Position numbers and translations under genes: made by a program
From: Bosea sp. 685
GTDB lineage: Bacteria; Pseudomonadota; Alphaproteobacteria; Rhizobiales; Beijerinckiaceae
NCBI RefSeq assembly: GCF_031884435.1
Contig: NZ_CP134779.1
Location: 5,766,001 to 5,830,000 of the forward strand
DNA: 64,000 bases
Direction: 5' to 3'
Notes under the pieces: generated by a model
The model's input: the letters and a program-made list of their open reading frames with translations, nothing else
Told to the model about the DNA's origin: nothing
Databases searched by the model: none
Shown: positions 1-8,378 of the stretch, piece by piece
Layout of the letters: the number at the start of each line of letters is the position of its first letter
Numbering within the stretch: the first letter of the stretch is position 1

Positions 1-1
1 G

Positions 2-754
2 CATAAATGGGGCGTCGGCGTCGACAATATCGACGTCGCCGCGGCGAAGGAGCTTGGCATCAAGGTCGCCCGCACCACCGGCAGCAATGCCGTGCCGGTC
101 GCCGAATTCACGCTCGGACTGATGCTCTCGACGCTGCGCTATATCGGCTATGGCCATGCCGAGCTGAAGAAGGGGCATTGGGCCACCGGACACCTTCCAG
201 GCGAGACCTTCATGCTCTCGGGCAAGACGGTCGGCATCGTCGGGTTTGGGGCCATCGGCAAGAATGTCGCCAAGCTGCTCAAGGGTTTTGGCTGCACGAT
301 CCTCTATTCCAAGCGCCAGCCGCTCAGCGCCACTGAGGAAGCCGCGCTCGGCGTGAAGCACGCCACGATGGCCGAGCTTCTGGCCCAGTCCGACGTGGTC
401 TCGCTGCATTGCCCGCTGACGCCGGAGACCACCAATCTGATCGACAAGGCCGCCTTCGCCGCGATGAAGAAGACCGCCGTGCTGATCAATGTCGCGCGCG
501 GTGGCGTCGTCAACGAGGCCGATCTGGTGGTGGCGCTGCGCGCCAAGGACATCGCCGGCGCGGCGATGGATGTGTACTCGGTCGAACCGCTGCCGCCCGA
601 GAGCGAGTTGCTGACGCTCGACAACCTCGTCGTGACGCCGCATCTCGCCGCCATGGCCGCCGATAATTTCGCACCGACGGTGGCGCGGATGTTCGCCAAT
701 ATGGCCCATGTCTCGCGCGGCGAGCCGGTGCCGCCGCTCGATCTCGTCGTCTGA
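2..754 (+). CDS. D-2-hydroxyacid dehydrogenase (phosphoglycerate dehydrogenase family), 5'-truncated
   Basis: The reading frame is open from base 2, so the N-terminal substrate domain is partly outside the window and only about 250 residues are seen. The Rossmann core is clear: GIVGFGAIG is the dinucleotide-binding glycine motif. The catalytic set is present: Arg in INVARGG, Glu in DVYSVEP and His in TPHLAA. Family members reduce or oxidise 2-hydroxy/2-oxo acids with NAD(P)H in the cytosol; SerA, glyoxylate reductase and hydroxypyruvate reductase are all possible. No ACT domain follows the catalytic domain, so this is the short form rather than the long SerA type. The gene ends at a TGA followed 7 bases later by a perfect hairpin. 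Substrate is not assignable from the sequence. Confidence 0.9.
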   Translation, partial: HKWGVGVDNIDVAAAKELGIKVARTTGSNAVPVAEFTLGLMLSTLRYIGYGHAELKKGHWATGHLPGETFMLSGKTVGIVGFGAIGKNVAKLLKGFGCTILYSKRQPLSATEEAALGVKHATMAELLAQSDVVSLHCPLTPETTNLIDKAAFAAMKKTAVLINVARGGVVNEADLVVALRAKDIAGAAMDVYSVEPLPPESELLTLDNLVVTPHLAAMAADNFAPTVARMFANMAHVSRGEPVPPLDLVV

Positions 755-760
755 ACGAAA

Positions 761-791
761 CATCGCCGGAGCGGGAAACGCTCCGGCGATG
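761..791 (+). terminator. Perfect 13-bp stem-loop after the dehydrogenase
   Basis: Bases 761-773 and 779-791 are exact reverse complements around a 5-base loop (GGAAA), beginning 7 bases after the stop codon. No run of T follows, so if it ends transcription it is not a textbook intrinsic terminator; it could also act by stabilising the 3' end. Confidence 0.6.
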
Positions 792-802
792 ATGTCTTTC
801 GA

Positions 803-902
803 GAGCGTTTTCGAGCGAAGTGGAAACCGGTTCGCGTGAAGAAAACGCGCTAAAATAAAGAGATCGAGCGGTTTCCGATCCAATTGGATCGGAAACCGCT
901 CG
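803..902 (+). repeat. Rhizobiales REP-like element, copy A, ending in a 38-bp perfect palindrome
   Basis: The element starts near GAGCGTTTTCGAGCGAAGTG, includes the internal CCGGTTCGCGTGAAGAAAAC block and ends in a loopless palindrome at 865-902 (19 + 19 bases, centre CCAATTGG). A second copy in opposite orientation lies at 57659-57766. It occupies the gap between the dehydrogenase and the convergent RND pump gene, so it may also work as a bidirectional terminator. Confidence 0.7.
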
Positions 903-907
903 AGACC

Positions 908-3900
908 TTAGGCCGCTTCAGCCAGCGTCTGGGCAGGCGGGTGATCGACCTGCTTCAGCGGCTTATTGCCCGTCAGCTTGCGCATCAGCACGTAGAACAC
1001 CGGCGTCAGGAAGATGCCGAAGGCGGTGACGCCGATCATACCGGCGAAGACCGCGACGCCCATGGCGTGGCGCATCTCGGCGCCAGCGCCGGTCGACGTC
1101 ACCAGCGGCACCACGCCCATGATGAAGGCAAGCGAGGTCATCAGGATCGGCCGCAGGCGCAGGCGGCTCGCCTCGATCGCGGCCTGGACCGGCGTCCTGC
1201 CCTCGAACTCCAATTCGCGGGCGAATTCGACGATCAGGATCGCGTTCTTGGCCGATAGTCCCACCAGAACGACGAGGCCGATCTGGGTGAAGACGTTGTT
1301 GTCGCCTGCCGTCAGCCAGACGCCGGTCATCGCGGCGAGCAGGCCCATCGGGATGATCATGATGATCGCGATCGGCAGGGTCAGGCTCTCATATTGCGCC
1401 GCCAGCACCAGGAAGACGAGCAGGATCGCGATCGGGAAGACCAGCATGGCGGAGTTGCCGGCCAGGATCTCCTGATAGGTCAATTCGGTCCACTCGAAGG
1501 CGAAGCCCTTGGGCAAGGTCTCGGCAGCAATGCGCTCGACGGCGGCCTGCGCCTGCCCCGAGGAATAGCCCGGAGCCGGACCGGCATTGATGTCCGAGGC
1601 CAGGAAGCCGTTATATCGCATCGCCCGTTCGGGACCGGCATCGGCGCGCACGTTCAGCACGGCGCCCAGCGGCACCATCTCACCCGAGGCCGAGCGGACC
1701 CGGAGCTGGGCGATCTGTTCGGGATAAGCGCGGAAGGCGGCGTCGGCCTGAGCGCGGACCGTGTAGGTGCGGCCGAACTTGTTGAAGTCGTTGACATAGG
1801 ATGAGCCGAGATAGATCTGCAGCGTGTCGAAGACATCCGTCACCGCGACGCCAAGCTGGCGCGCCTTGGTGCGATCGATATCGGCAAACAGCTGCGGGAC
1901 ATTGACCTGGAAGCTCGAGAACATGCCGGCGATCTCGGGCGCGGCCGCAGCCTTGGCCATGAAGGCCTTGGTCGCCTCGTCGAGAGCCTTGTAGCCCAGC
2001 CCGGCGCGATCCTCGATCTGCAGCTTGAAGCCGCCGATGGTGCCGAGCCCCTGGACGGGCGGCGGCGGGAACATCGCGATGAAGGCCTCCTTGATACCAG
2101 CGAATTGCTGGTTGAGCTGCATGGCGATGGCCGCCCCGCCCAGAGACGGGTCCTTGCGCTCCTCGAACGGCTTCAGCGTCACGAAGACGATGCCGGCGTT
2201 CGACGAATTGGTGAAGCCGTTGATCGACAGGCCGGGGAAGGCGACCGCACTCTGCACGCCGGGATGCTTCAGGGCGATCTCGCCCATCTTGCGGATGACG
2301 TCCTCGGTACGGTCGAGCGTCGCCGCATCGGGCAATTGCGCGAAGCCGACAAGATACTGCTTGTCCTGGCCGGGCACGAAGCCGCCCGGCACCGTGCGGA
2401 ACAGCACGGCGGTCAGGCCGACCAGCACCAGATAGACCGCCATCATCACCGCCTTGCGCGAGAGGATGCGGCGCACGCCACTGCCATAGGCCTGCGAGGA
2501 GCGGTTGAAGAAGCGGTTGAAGCCGCGGAAGAACCAGCCCAGCGTCTTGTCCATGGCGCGCGTCAGCGCATCCTTGGGGGCGTGGTGCGAACGCAGCAGC
2601 ATGGCAGCCAGTGCGGGCGAGAGCGTCAGCGAGTTCACGGCCGAGATCACTGTCGAGATCGCGATGGTGAGCGCGAACTGGCGGTAGAACTGGCCGGTCA
2701 GGCCGCTGATGAAGGCAAGCGGCACGAACACTGCCACCAGCACGAGCGCGATCGCGATGATCGGGCCGGAGACCTCGCGCATCGCCTTATAGGTCGCCTC
2801 GCGCGGCTCGAGACCTGCTTCGATGTTGCGCTCGACATTCTCGACCACGACGATGGCATCGTCGACGACGATGCCGATCGCCAGCACCAGGCCGAACAGG
2901 CTCAGCGCGTTGATCGAGAAGCCGAAGAGATGCATCACCGCGAAGGTGCCGACGACCGAGATCGGCACGGCGACGAGCGGGATGATCGAGGCCCGCCAGG
3001 TCTGCAGGAAGACGATGACGACGAGCACGACGAGCGCGATCGCCTCCAGCAGTGTCGAGACCACCGCATGGATCGAGGCGCGGACGAACTGGGTGGTGTC
3101 GTAGACGATCGAATAGTCCACGCCCTCGGGCATGTTCTGCTTGATCTCCTCCATGACCTTGCGGATCTGGTCGGAGATGGTGATCGCGTTCGAGCCCGGC
3201 GCCTGGAAGACCGGCACGGCGACGGCGGGCTTGTTGTCGAGCAGCGAGCGCAGCGCATAATCGGCCGCGCCCAGTTCGATGCGGGCGATATCCTTCAACC
3301 GCGTCACCGCCCCGGTTGGGCCGGTCTTGACGATGATCTCGCCGAACTCCTCCTCGCTCTGGAGGCGGCCCTGGGCGTTGACAGAAAGCTGGAGGTCGAG
3401 GCCCGCCGCGCTCGGCGAGGCGCCGACGACGCCGGCCGCGGCCTGGACGTTCTGGGCGCGGATCTCGCGGACCACGTCGCTCGGGGAAAGCCCGTGCTCG
3501 GCGACCTTCTGCGGATCGAGCCAGACGCGCAGCGAATAATCGCCCGAGCCGAAGAGCTGGACCTGGCCGACGCCATCGATCCGCGCCAGCCGGTCCTTGA
3601 CGTTCAGGACGGCGTAATTGCGCAGATAGGTCATGTCGTAGCGGTTATTGGGCGAGAGCAGATGCACGACCAGCATCAGGTCGGGCGAACTCTTGATCGT
3701 GGTGATGCCGAGGCGGCGGACCTCCTCCGGCAGGCGCGGCTCGGCCTGGCTGACGCGGTTCTGCACGAGCTGCTGCGCCTTGTCGGCGTCGGTGCCGAGC
3801 TTGAAGGTGACGGTCAGCGTCATCACGCCGTCGGTCGTCGCCTGGCTCGACATGTAGAGCATGTTCTCGACGCCGTTGATCTGCTCCTCGATCGGCGTGG

Positions 3901-4090
3901 CCACGGTCTCGGCGATGACGCGCGGATTGGCGCCGGGATACTGCGCCCTGACCACCACGGAGGGTGGCACGACCTCGGGATATTCCGAGATCGGCAGGAT
4001 GCGCAGCGAGATCAGTCCCGCGAGCAGGATCAGCACGGAGAGGACGCCGGCGAAGATCGGCCGGTCGATGAAGAATTTGGACAGGTTCAT
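908..4090 (-). CDS. RND efflux pump inner-membrane transporter, MexF/BepG type
   Basis: The 1060-residue protein is full length for a hydrophobe/amphiphile efflux RND pump. It begins with the family signature FFIDRPIFAGV, contains the proton-relay pair in GIVVDDAIVVVEN (transmembrane helix 4), and has the periplasmic PPPPVQGLGTIGGF segment typical of the MexF branch. Twelve membrane helices and two large periplasmic loops are expected. The start at 4090 was chosen over an upstream in-frame start because AAAGGGGG lies just before it and homologues begin MNLSKFF. It would pump drugs or toxic organics out of the inner membrane or periplasm by proton antiport, with the adaptor encoded upstream (100-base gap). 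No outer-membrane channel gene is adjacent, so a TolC/OprN partner must be encoded elsewhere. Confidence 0.95.
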   Translation of the reverse strand: MNLSKFFIDRPIFAGVLSVLILLAGLISLRILPISEYPEVVPPSVVVRAQYPGANPRVIAETVATPIEEQINGVENMLYMSSQATTDGVMTLTVTFKLGTDADKAQQLVQNRVSQAEPRLPEEVRRLGITTIKSSPDLMLVVHLLSPNNRYDMTYLRNYAVLNVKDRLARIDGVGQVQLFGSGDYSLRVWLDPQKVAEHGLSPSDVVREIRAQNVQAAAGVVGASPSAAGLDLQLSVNAQGRLQSEEEFGEIIVKTGPTGAVTRLKDIARIELGAADYALRSLLDNKPAVAVPVFQAPGSNAITISDQIRKVMEEIKQNMPEGVDYSIVYDTTQFVRASIHAVVSTLLEAIALVVLVVIVFLQTWRASIIPLVAVPISVVGTFAVMHLFGFSINALSLFGLVLAIGIVVDDAIVVVENVERNIEAGLEPREATYKAMREVSGPIIAIALVLVAVFVPLAFISGLTGQFYRQFALTIAISTVISAVNSLTLSPALAAMLLRSHHAPKDALTRAMDKTLGWFFRGFNRFFNRSSQAYGSGVRRILSRKAVMMAVYLVLVGLTAVLFRTVPGGFVPGQDKQYLVGFAQLPDAATLDRTEDVIRKMGEIALKHPGVQSAVAFPGLSINGFTNSSNAGIVFVTLKPFEERKDPSLGGAAIAMQLNQQFAGIKEAFIAMFPPPPVQGLGTIGGFKLQIEDRAGLGYKALDEATKAFMAKAAAAPEIAGMFSSFQVNVPQLFADIDRTKARQLGVAVTDVFDTLQIYLGSSYVNDFNKFGRTYTVRAQADAAFRAYPEQIAQLRVRSASGEMVPLGAVLNVRADAGPERAMRYNGFLASDINAGPAPGYSSGQAQAAVERIAAETLPKGFAFEWTELTYQEILAGNSAMLVFPIAILLVFLVLAAQYESLTLPIAIIMIIPMGLLAAMTGVWLTAGDNNVFTQIGLVVLVGLSAKNAILIVEFARELEFEGRTPVQAAIEASRLRLRPILMTSLAFIMGVVPLVTSTGAGAEMRHAMGVAVFAGMIGVTAFGIFLTPVFYVLMRKLTGNKPLKQVDHPPAQTLAEAA

Positions 4091-4133
4091 GGCACGCCCC
4101 CTTTGGAGCGGATGTCTTTGAGACGAAACGCGT

Positions 4134-4169
4134 CGTCGTCCCGGGCGACCCAACGGGTCCGGGACGACG
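4134..4169. repeat. Hairpin between adaptor and RND pump genes
   Basis: CGTCGTCCCGGG at the left pairs with the right arm ending CCGGGACGACG, with a small bulge and a short loop between GACCC and GGGTC. It sits inside the operon between adaptor stop and pump start, where it could attenuate read-through or protect the upstream message. Confidence 0.55.
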
Positions 4170-4189
4170 TGGCGTTTGTGTTTGCTGGC

Positions 4190-5395
4190 TCAGCGTTGCG
4201 CGAGTTCGGTCTTGGCCGCGCGCAGTTCGGACTTTTCGGCCATCGGCACGGATTCGGGCGCGACGGTCGCTCCCGGCCGGATGCGCTGCAGGCCATTGAC
4301 GACGATCCGCTCGCCGGCCTTCAGGCCGCCGGTGACGATGCGCAGCCCGTCATTCGATGCACCGAGCGTGACCTCGCGCCAGGCGGCCTTGCTGTCGGCG
4401 CCGACGACGAAGACGAACTTCTTGTTCTGGTCGGTGCCGACGGCGCGCTCGTTGATGACCAGCGCCGGCTCGGAGCGGGCCTGCCCCATCTGAACCCGGA
4501 CGAACTGGCCCGGCATCAGCTTGCCGCCGGGATTGTCGAGCACGGCGCGTACGCGCACTGTGCCGCTGGCCGCGTCGATGCCGTTGTCGACGAAGCGCAG
4601 CTTGCCGGTAAAGGTCGCGCCTTCGCTCGTCGAAGTCGTGAGCCTGACCGGGATCTGCTCAAGCGAGCGATTATTCTCCGGTAGCGAGGCCAGCGCGTCG
4701 AGCACCGTCCTCTCATCGGCGTTGAAGGCGGCATAGATCGGATCGACCGAGAGCAGCGTCGTCATCAGCGGCGCGCCGGCTCCCGCCGCGACGAGATTGC
4801 CGATGGTGACCTCGAGCCGGCCGATGCGCCCGCTGATCGGCGCGCGGATCTGGGTGTAGTCGAGGTTGAGGCGCGCGGTCTGCTGGGCTGCCTGCGCCGC
4901 GCGCAGATTGGCCTGCGCCTCGCGCAGCGCATTGAAGCGCGTGTCGAGATCCCTCTGCGAGACGTTGCGGCTCGCCATCAATTGCTGGCCGCGCTCATTC
5001 TCGCCGGCAGCCAGCGCGACGCGGGCTTCCGCCGCCAGCACCTGCGCCTGCGTCCGCTCGAACTCGGCGAGATAGGGAGCCTGGTCGATGCTGATCAGCA
5101 GATCGCCCTGCTTGACGAGGCTGCCCTCGCGGAAATGCACGGCCTCGACCACGCCGGAGACGCGCGAACGCACCTCGACGCGCTCGATCGCTTCCAGCCG
5201 GCCGGAGAACTCGGCCCAGGCGACGAGATCGCGCTGCTCCACGGTCGCGACCGAGACCGGGGTCGCCGGCGGGGCGACGGGCGGGGTGTCGCCCTGCGCG
5301 CGATTGGCGGTGGCATTGACGATGATGATGGCCGCGAGCGAAGCGCTGGCGGCAAGGCCGCCCAAAAGGCGACGACGGGTCGTTCCCTGAAACAT
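4190..5395 (-). CDS. RND efflux periplasmic adaptor (membrane fusion protein), MexE/BepF type
   Basis: This 401-residue protein starts with an arginine-rich n-region and a hydrophobic stretch (residues about 8-30), a likely signal or anchor. It then shows the lipoyl half-motif VRSRVSGVVEAVHF, a long alpha-hairpin (about residues 100-160) rich in Ala, Gln and Arg, the second lipoyl half IRAPISGRIGR, and beta-barrel and membrane-proximal domains to the C-terminus. Adaptors bridge the RND pump and an outer-membrane channel. There is no lipobox Cys. The start has a good Shine-Dalgarno GGAAGGAG. It lies 52 bases after the hydrolase-like gene and 99 before the pump gene, all on the minus strand, so the three are probably co-transcribed. 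Confidence 0.94.
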   Translation of the reverse strand: MFQGTTRRRLLGGLAASASLAAIIIVNATANRAQGDTPPVAPPATPVSVATVEQRDLVAWAEFSGRLEAIERVEVRSRVSGVVEAVHFREGSLVKQGDLLISIDQAPYLAEFERTQAQVLAAEARVALAAGENERGQQLMASRNVSQRDLDTRFNALREAQANLRAAQAAQQTARLNLDYTQIRAPISGRIGRLEVTIGNLVAAGAGAPLMTTLLSVDPIYAAFNADERTVLDALASLPENNRSLEQIPVRLTTSTSEGATFTGKLRFVDNGIDAASGTVRVRAVLDNPGGKLMPGQFVRVQMGQARSEPALVINERAVGTDQNKKFVFVVGADSKAAWREVTLGASNDGLRIVTGGLKAGERIVVNGLQRIRPGATVAPESVPMAEKSELRAAKTELAQR

Positions 5396-5447
5396 GGGTC
5401 CACTCCTTCCAAGAGATAAAAATTGAAAATTGCTGCCGGCAGCCCGT

Positions 5448-6284
5448 CTAGGGCGGTGCGGTCAAGGCATAGAATTCAGTGACATGGTTGCATGCCAGAC
5501 AGAGGCAGGAGCCTTCCTCGGGAGCGCCGGCATAAGCATCCGGCCATTGCGTCGGGCCAGTCTGCACATGGTGGCGGACCGTCACACCCGCTTCCCGCAA
5601 CCGCGTTGCATAATGCGCGGCTTCGTCCCGCAGCGGATCGTCCTGCGACGAGATCAGGAGCGCCGGCGCCAGGCCCGTCAGCCGCGAGGCGTTGAGCGGG
5701 GCGGCGTAAGGATGGGCCGCCTTGTCCGGCGTGCCGAGATAATCGGCCCAGCCATCGGCCCAGCGACAGCCGACCGGGCCAGCCTCAGCCGTCCGCAGCG
5801 AATAGGTGCCGAGGCAGGCATCAAGCATCGGCGAGAACAGGATCTGGCCGGCAAGCTCCGGACCGCGACGATCGCGCGCCATCAAGGCAAGCGCAGCGGC
5901 GAGGTTGCCGCCGGCCTCCTCGCCCGCCACATAAAGCGGCGCATGTTTCGAGGCCCAGCGGGCACGGCCCTTGGCGAGTGTCTGGAGCGCGGCATAGGCG
6001 GTCTCGAGCGCCTCGGGAAAGCGGTGGCCAGGCGCCAGCGGATAATCGATCGACATAACGATCGCCCCAGCCTCGGCCAGCGCCGTCGCGACCGCCTCGC
6101 CTTCGGCCAGCGAACCGCTGCTGAAGGAACCGCCATGGAGATGCAGGACCAGCCCGGCCTCGGGCTCGATCTCGGCCGGGGCATAGAGCCGGGCGGCAAG
6201 CGAGCCCTGCGCAGCCGCAATCGTCTCCTGCCGCCAGAAGACGGCGCGCCGGGTACGAAGTTGCGGAAGGAGCGAGACGGACAT
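5448..6284 (-). CDS. Alpha/beta-hydrolase-fold protein lacking catalytic Ser and His (HSL/acetyl-esterase family)
   Basis: The 278-residue protein has the hormone-sensitive-lipase layout: oxyanion motif HGGSF at residues 50-54, strand-helix pattern, the region around SIDYPLAPGHRFP, and an acidic residue in SSQDDPLRDE (215/216). The nucleophile elbow reads GEEAGG (121-126) instead of GDSAGG, so Ser is Glu (codon 5916-5918). The usual HGF near the C-terminus is replaced by PTQW. It is therefore probably not a working esterase and may bind a ligand. I chose the Met at 6284; an in-frame GTG at 6386 would place the AT-rich promoter region inside the gene. It is first in the operon with the RND adaptor and pump and divergent from a LysR gene. 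Confidence 0.85.
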   Translation of the reverse strand: MSVSLLPQLRTRRAVFWRQETIAAAQGSLAARLYAPAEIEPEAGLVLHLHGGSFSSGSLAEGEAVATALAEAGAIVMSIDYPLAPGHRFPEALETAYAALQTLAKGRARWASKHAPLYVAGEEAGGNLAAALALMARDRRGPELAGQILFSPMLDACLGTYSLRTAEAGPVGCRWADGWADYLGTPDKAAHPYAAPLNASRLTGLAPALLISSQDDPLRDEAAHYATRLREAGVTVRHHVQTGPTQWPDAYAGAPEEGSCLCLACNHVTEFYALTAPP

Positions 6285-6339
6285 GGGGTGGCCGATTGGG
6301 GTCGCCGACTGGTGTTGCAGTGCAGCGTGATTTAAGTGA

Positions 6340-6352
6340 TGCTCATGGAGCA
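6340..6352. promoter_or_regulatory. LysR-type T-N11-A box in the divergent intergenic region
   Basis: TGCTCATGGAGCA is a dyad with 5-bp arms and the exact T-N11-A form of LysR-type boxes. It lies between the hydrolase start (6284) and the LysR start (6422), in an AT-rich stretch of 137 bases that must hold promoters for both directions. A partial second half-site, TTTGCTCATTCATT, lies at about 6364-6377. Confidence 0.55.
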
Positions 6353-6421
6353 ATAAATGGCATATTTGCTCATTCATTATTTCCACAGGGAAACAATGGT
6401 TGAGCCGCCGAGGAGGATGGG

Positions 6422-7372
6422 ATGGACCAGCTCAACGCCATGCGCGCCTTCGTCCGGGTCGTCGAAGCCGGCACCTTCACACGCGCCGCCGATCTGCTCG
6501 ACATGCCCAAGCCCACCGTGACGAAGCAGATCCAGCAGCTGGAGGCGCATCTGCGCGCCAAGCTGCTCAACCGCACGACCCGGCGCGTGACCGTGACGAT
6601 GGACGGTGCCGCCTATTACGAGCGCGCCCTGCGCGTGTTGAACGAAATCGACGAGCTCGATTCAAGCTTGGCGCTGTCGCAGGCCCGGCCGGGCGGGCGG
6701 TTGCGGGTGGATTGCAGCACCTCGCTGGCGATGGCGGTGCTGATACCCGCATTGCCCGGCTTCCATGCACGCTATCCGGAGATCCAGCTCGACCTCGGCC
6801 TGAGCGACCGCCCGGCCGACCTCGTCGCCGAAAATCTCGACTGCGCCATCCGCGCCGGTGAGATCCAGGATCAGAGCCTGATCGCGCGGCGTATCGGGGA
6901 AATGTACCTGATCACCTGCGCCGCACCCGACTACATCGCCCGCCACGGCACGCCGCGCCATCCCAGCGAGCTCGAGGCCGACCACTACATCGTCGGCTAC
7001 CGCGCCGCCGGCACCAGCCGCACCGTGCCCTTCACCTATGTCGACGCCAAGGAGAGCATCGAGGTCCGGGGGCGCTATATCGTCTCGCTCAACGAGGGCG
7101 CCGGCTATGTCGCCTCGGCGGTGGCGGGGCTCGGCGTCATCCAGGCGCCGAGCTTCATGGTGCAGGAGCATGTTACGGCGGGGCGGCTCGTACCGCTCTT
7201 GGCGAGCTGGTGTTCAGCGCCGAAGCCCCTGCATATCGTCTATCCGCCGAACCGCCATCTCAGCAACAAGGTGCGCGTCTTCGTCGACTGGCTGGCCGAG
7301 CTTTTCGGCAAGAACGACCTGATCCAGCGCAAATCCAGCCTGCCGCATAGCGATGCCTGCGCGGCCGGTTAG
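6422..7372 (+). CDS. LysR-family transcriptional regulator, divergent from the RND operon
   Basis: The 316-residue protein has the N-terminal winged helix-turn-helix (MDQLNAMRAFVRVVEAGTFT then ADLLDMPKPTVTKQIQQLE) and a periplasmic-binding-like effector domain (about residues 90-295). The PTVTKQI recognition helix and length fit the CrgA/DmlR-like branch. Divergent position beside a T-N11-A dyad suggests that it controls the hydrolase-adaptor-pump operon and itself, as MexT does for mexEF-oprN; this is inference from layout. The effector is unknown. Confidence 0.92.
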   Translation: MDQLNAMRAFVRVVEAGTFTRAADLLDMPKPTVTKQIQQLEAHLRAKLLNRTTRRVTVTMDGAAYYERALRVLNEIDELDSSLALSQARPGGRLRVDCSTSLAMAVLIPALPGFHARYPEIQLDLGLSDRPADLVAENLDCAIRAGEIQDQSLIARRIGEMYLITCAAPDYIARHGTPRHPSELEADHYIVGYRAAGTSRTVPFTYVDAKESIEVRGRYIVSLNEGAGYVASAVAGLGVIQAPSFMVQEHVTAGRLVPLLASWCSAPKPLHIVYPPNRHLSNKVRVFVDWLAELFGKNDLIQRKSSLPHSDACAAG

Positions 7373-7464
7373 AGCCCGTCTGGCCACTCCGCGAGCCCTC
7401 ATCTTGAGAGTCTGGCCGAGAATGTGGTCAATTATTTCAGTGGGTTGGAGTTTCCTACCGAAAC

Positions 7465-7616
7465 GCGCCGTCATCCCGGGCGACCCACCGGGCCCGGCTT
7501 TCAGCCGGCCCGATGGCAGGCTCCGGGAGACCCGGGATCCATGCCTGAACCTCTCGCGATAGGCGTTCCGGCATTGATCCCGGGTCTGCGCTTCGCTCCG
7601 CCCGGGATGACGGCGC
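7465..7616. repeat. REP-like element with 16-bp perfect terminal inverted repeats
   Basis: GCGCCGTCATCCCGGG at 7465-7480 is the exact reverse complement of 7601-7616. Inner copies of GACCCGGGATC and CCCGGGTCTGCGCTTC make further hairpins. It fills most of the gap between convergent LysR and SDR genes. Related elements are at 10184, 16275, 39152 and 54846. Confidence 0.7.
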
Positions 7617-7655
7617 GCTTGTCGCTCAGGGCTAGGCCCTTTGAAAACAAGGACA

Positions 7656-8348
7656 TCAGAAGGTCTCGGCCCACGGCCTGAGATCGACCTCCATCGTCCA
7701 GGCATTTCTCGGCTGGCGCAGCACATCGAGATAGCTCTGCGCGATGGCGTCAGGATCGAGCGTATTGTCGGAGGCGTCCGGCCGCTTGGCGCTGCGCACG
7801 CCGCCGTCGATGACGAAATGCGCGACATGGATGCCTTTCGGCCCAAGCTCGCGCGCTGCGCTCTGCGCGAGGCCGCGCAAGGCGAATTTACCCATCGCGA
7901 AGGGCGCCGAGCGGGCAAAGCCCTTGATCCCGGCGGTGGCGCCGGTGAGCAGGATCGCGCCCCGCTCTCGTGGCAGCATCCGCCGCGCCGCCTGCTGCAC
8001 GACCAGGAAGGCGCCGAAGGCATTGACCGAGAGCGATTGCGCCACCGTCGCCGGATCAAGCTCGGTGAGCGGCCCGCGCACGGCCATGCTGGCATTGTAG
8101 ATCACGACATCGGGCTCGCCGAGCCTGGCTTCGACCTCGTCGAAAAGCCGCGCGACGCCATCCTGCTCCGAGGCGTCGACCGAGAAGATCGATGCGCCGG
8201 TCTCGACCGCCAATGGCGCGAGCTTCTCGACATGGCGGGCGGCCAGCGCAACCTGCACGCCGCTGGCCGAGAGCTTGCGGGCGAGCGAGGCGCTGATGCC
8301 GGGGCCGGCCCCGACGATCAGCGCGGTACGATAGGGGAGGCTCGTCAT
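7656..8348 (-). CDS. Short-chain dehydrogenase/reductase family protein with altered active site
   Basis: The 230-residue protein has the SDR nucleotide-binding region (ALIVGAGPGISASLA, residues 9-23) and the YNAS equivalent of NNAG (84-87). The catalytic YxxxK reads FAMGK (150-154), so the Tyr is Phe while Lys is kept, and the usual Ser site is in TGATAG. Ordinary SDR chemistry is therefore doubtful unless another group replaces Tyr. AGGAG precedes the start. It lies 30 bases after the MFS gene on the same strand, so MarR, MFS and SDR probably form one operon. Substrate unknown. Confidence 0.9.
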   Translation of the reverse strand: MTSLPYRTALIVGAGPGISASLARKLSASGVQVALAARHVEKLAPLAVETGASIFSVDASEQDGVARLFDEVEARLGEPDVVIYNASMAVRGPLTELDPATVAQSLSVNAFGAFLVVQQAARRMLPRERGAILLTGATAGIKGFARSAPFAMGKFALRGLAQSAARELGPKGIHVAHFVIDGGVRSAKRPDASDNTLDPDAIAQSYLDVLRQPRNAWTMEVDLRPWAETF

Positions 8349-8378
8349 GGGCTGGCTCCTGCGACAGGTTCGGTGAGA

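Noticed and set aside
2105..4684. 859-residue open frame antisense to the RND pump and adaptor genes
   Set aside because: Arg/Asp/His-rich composition without domains, fully opposite to two clear genes; a high-GC shadow frame.
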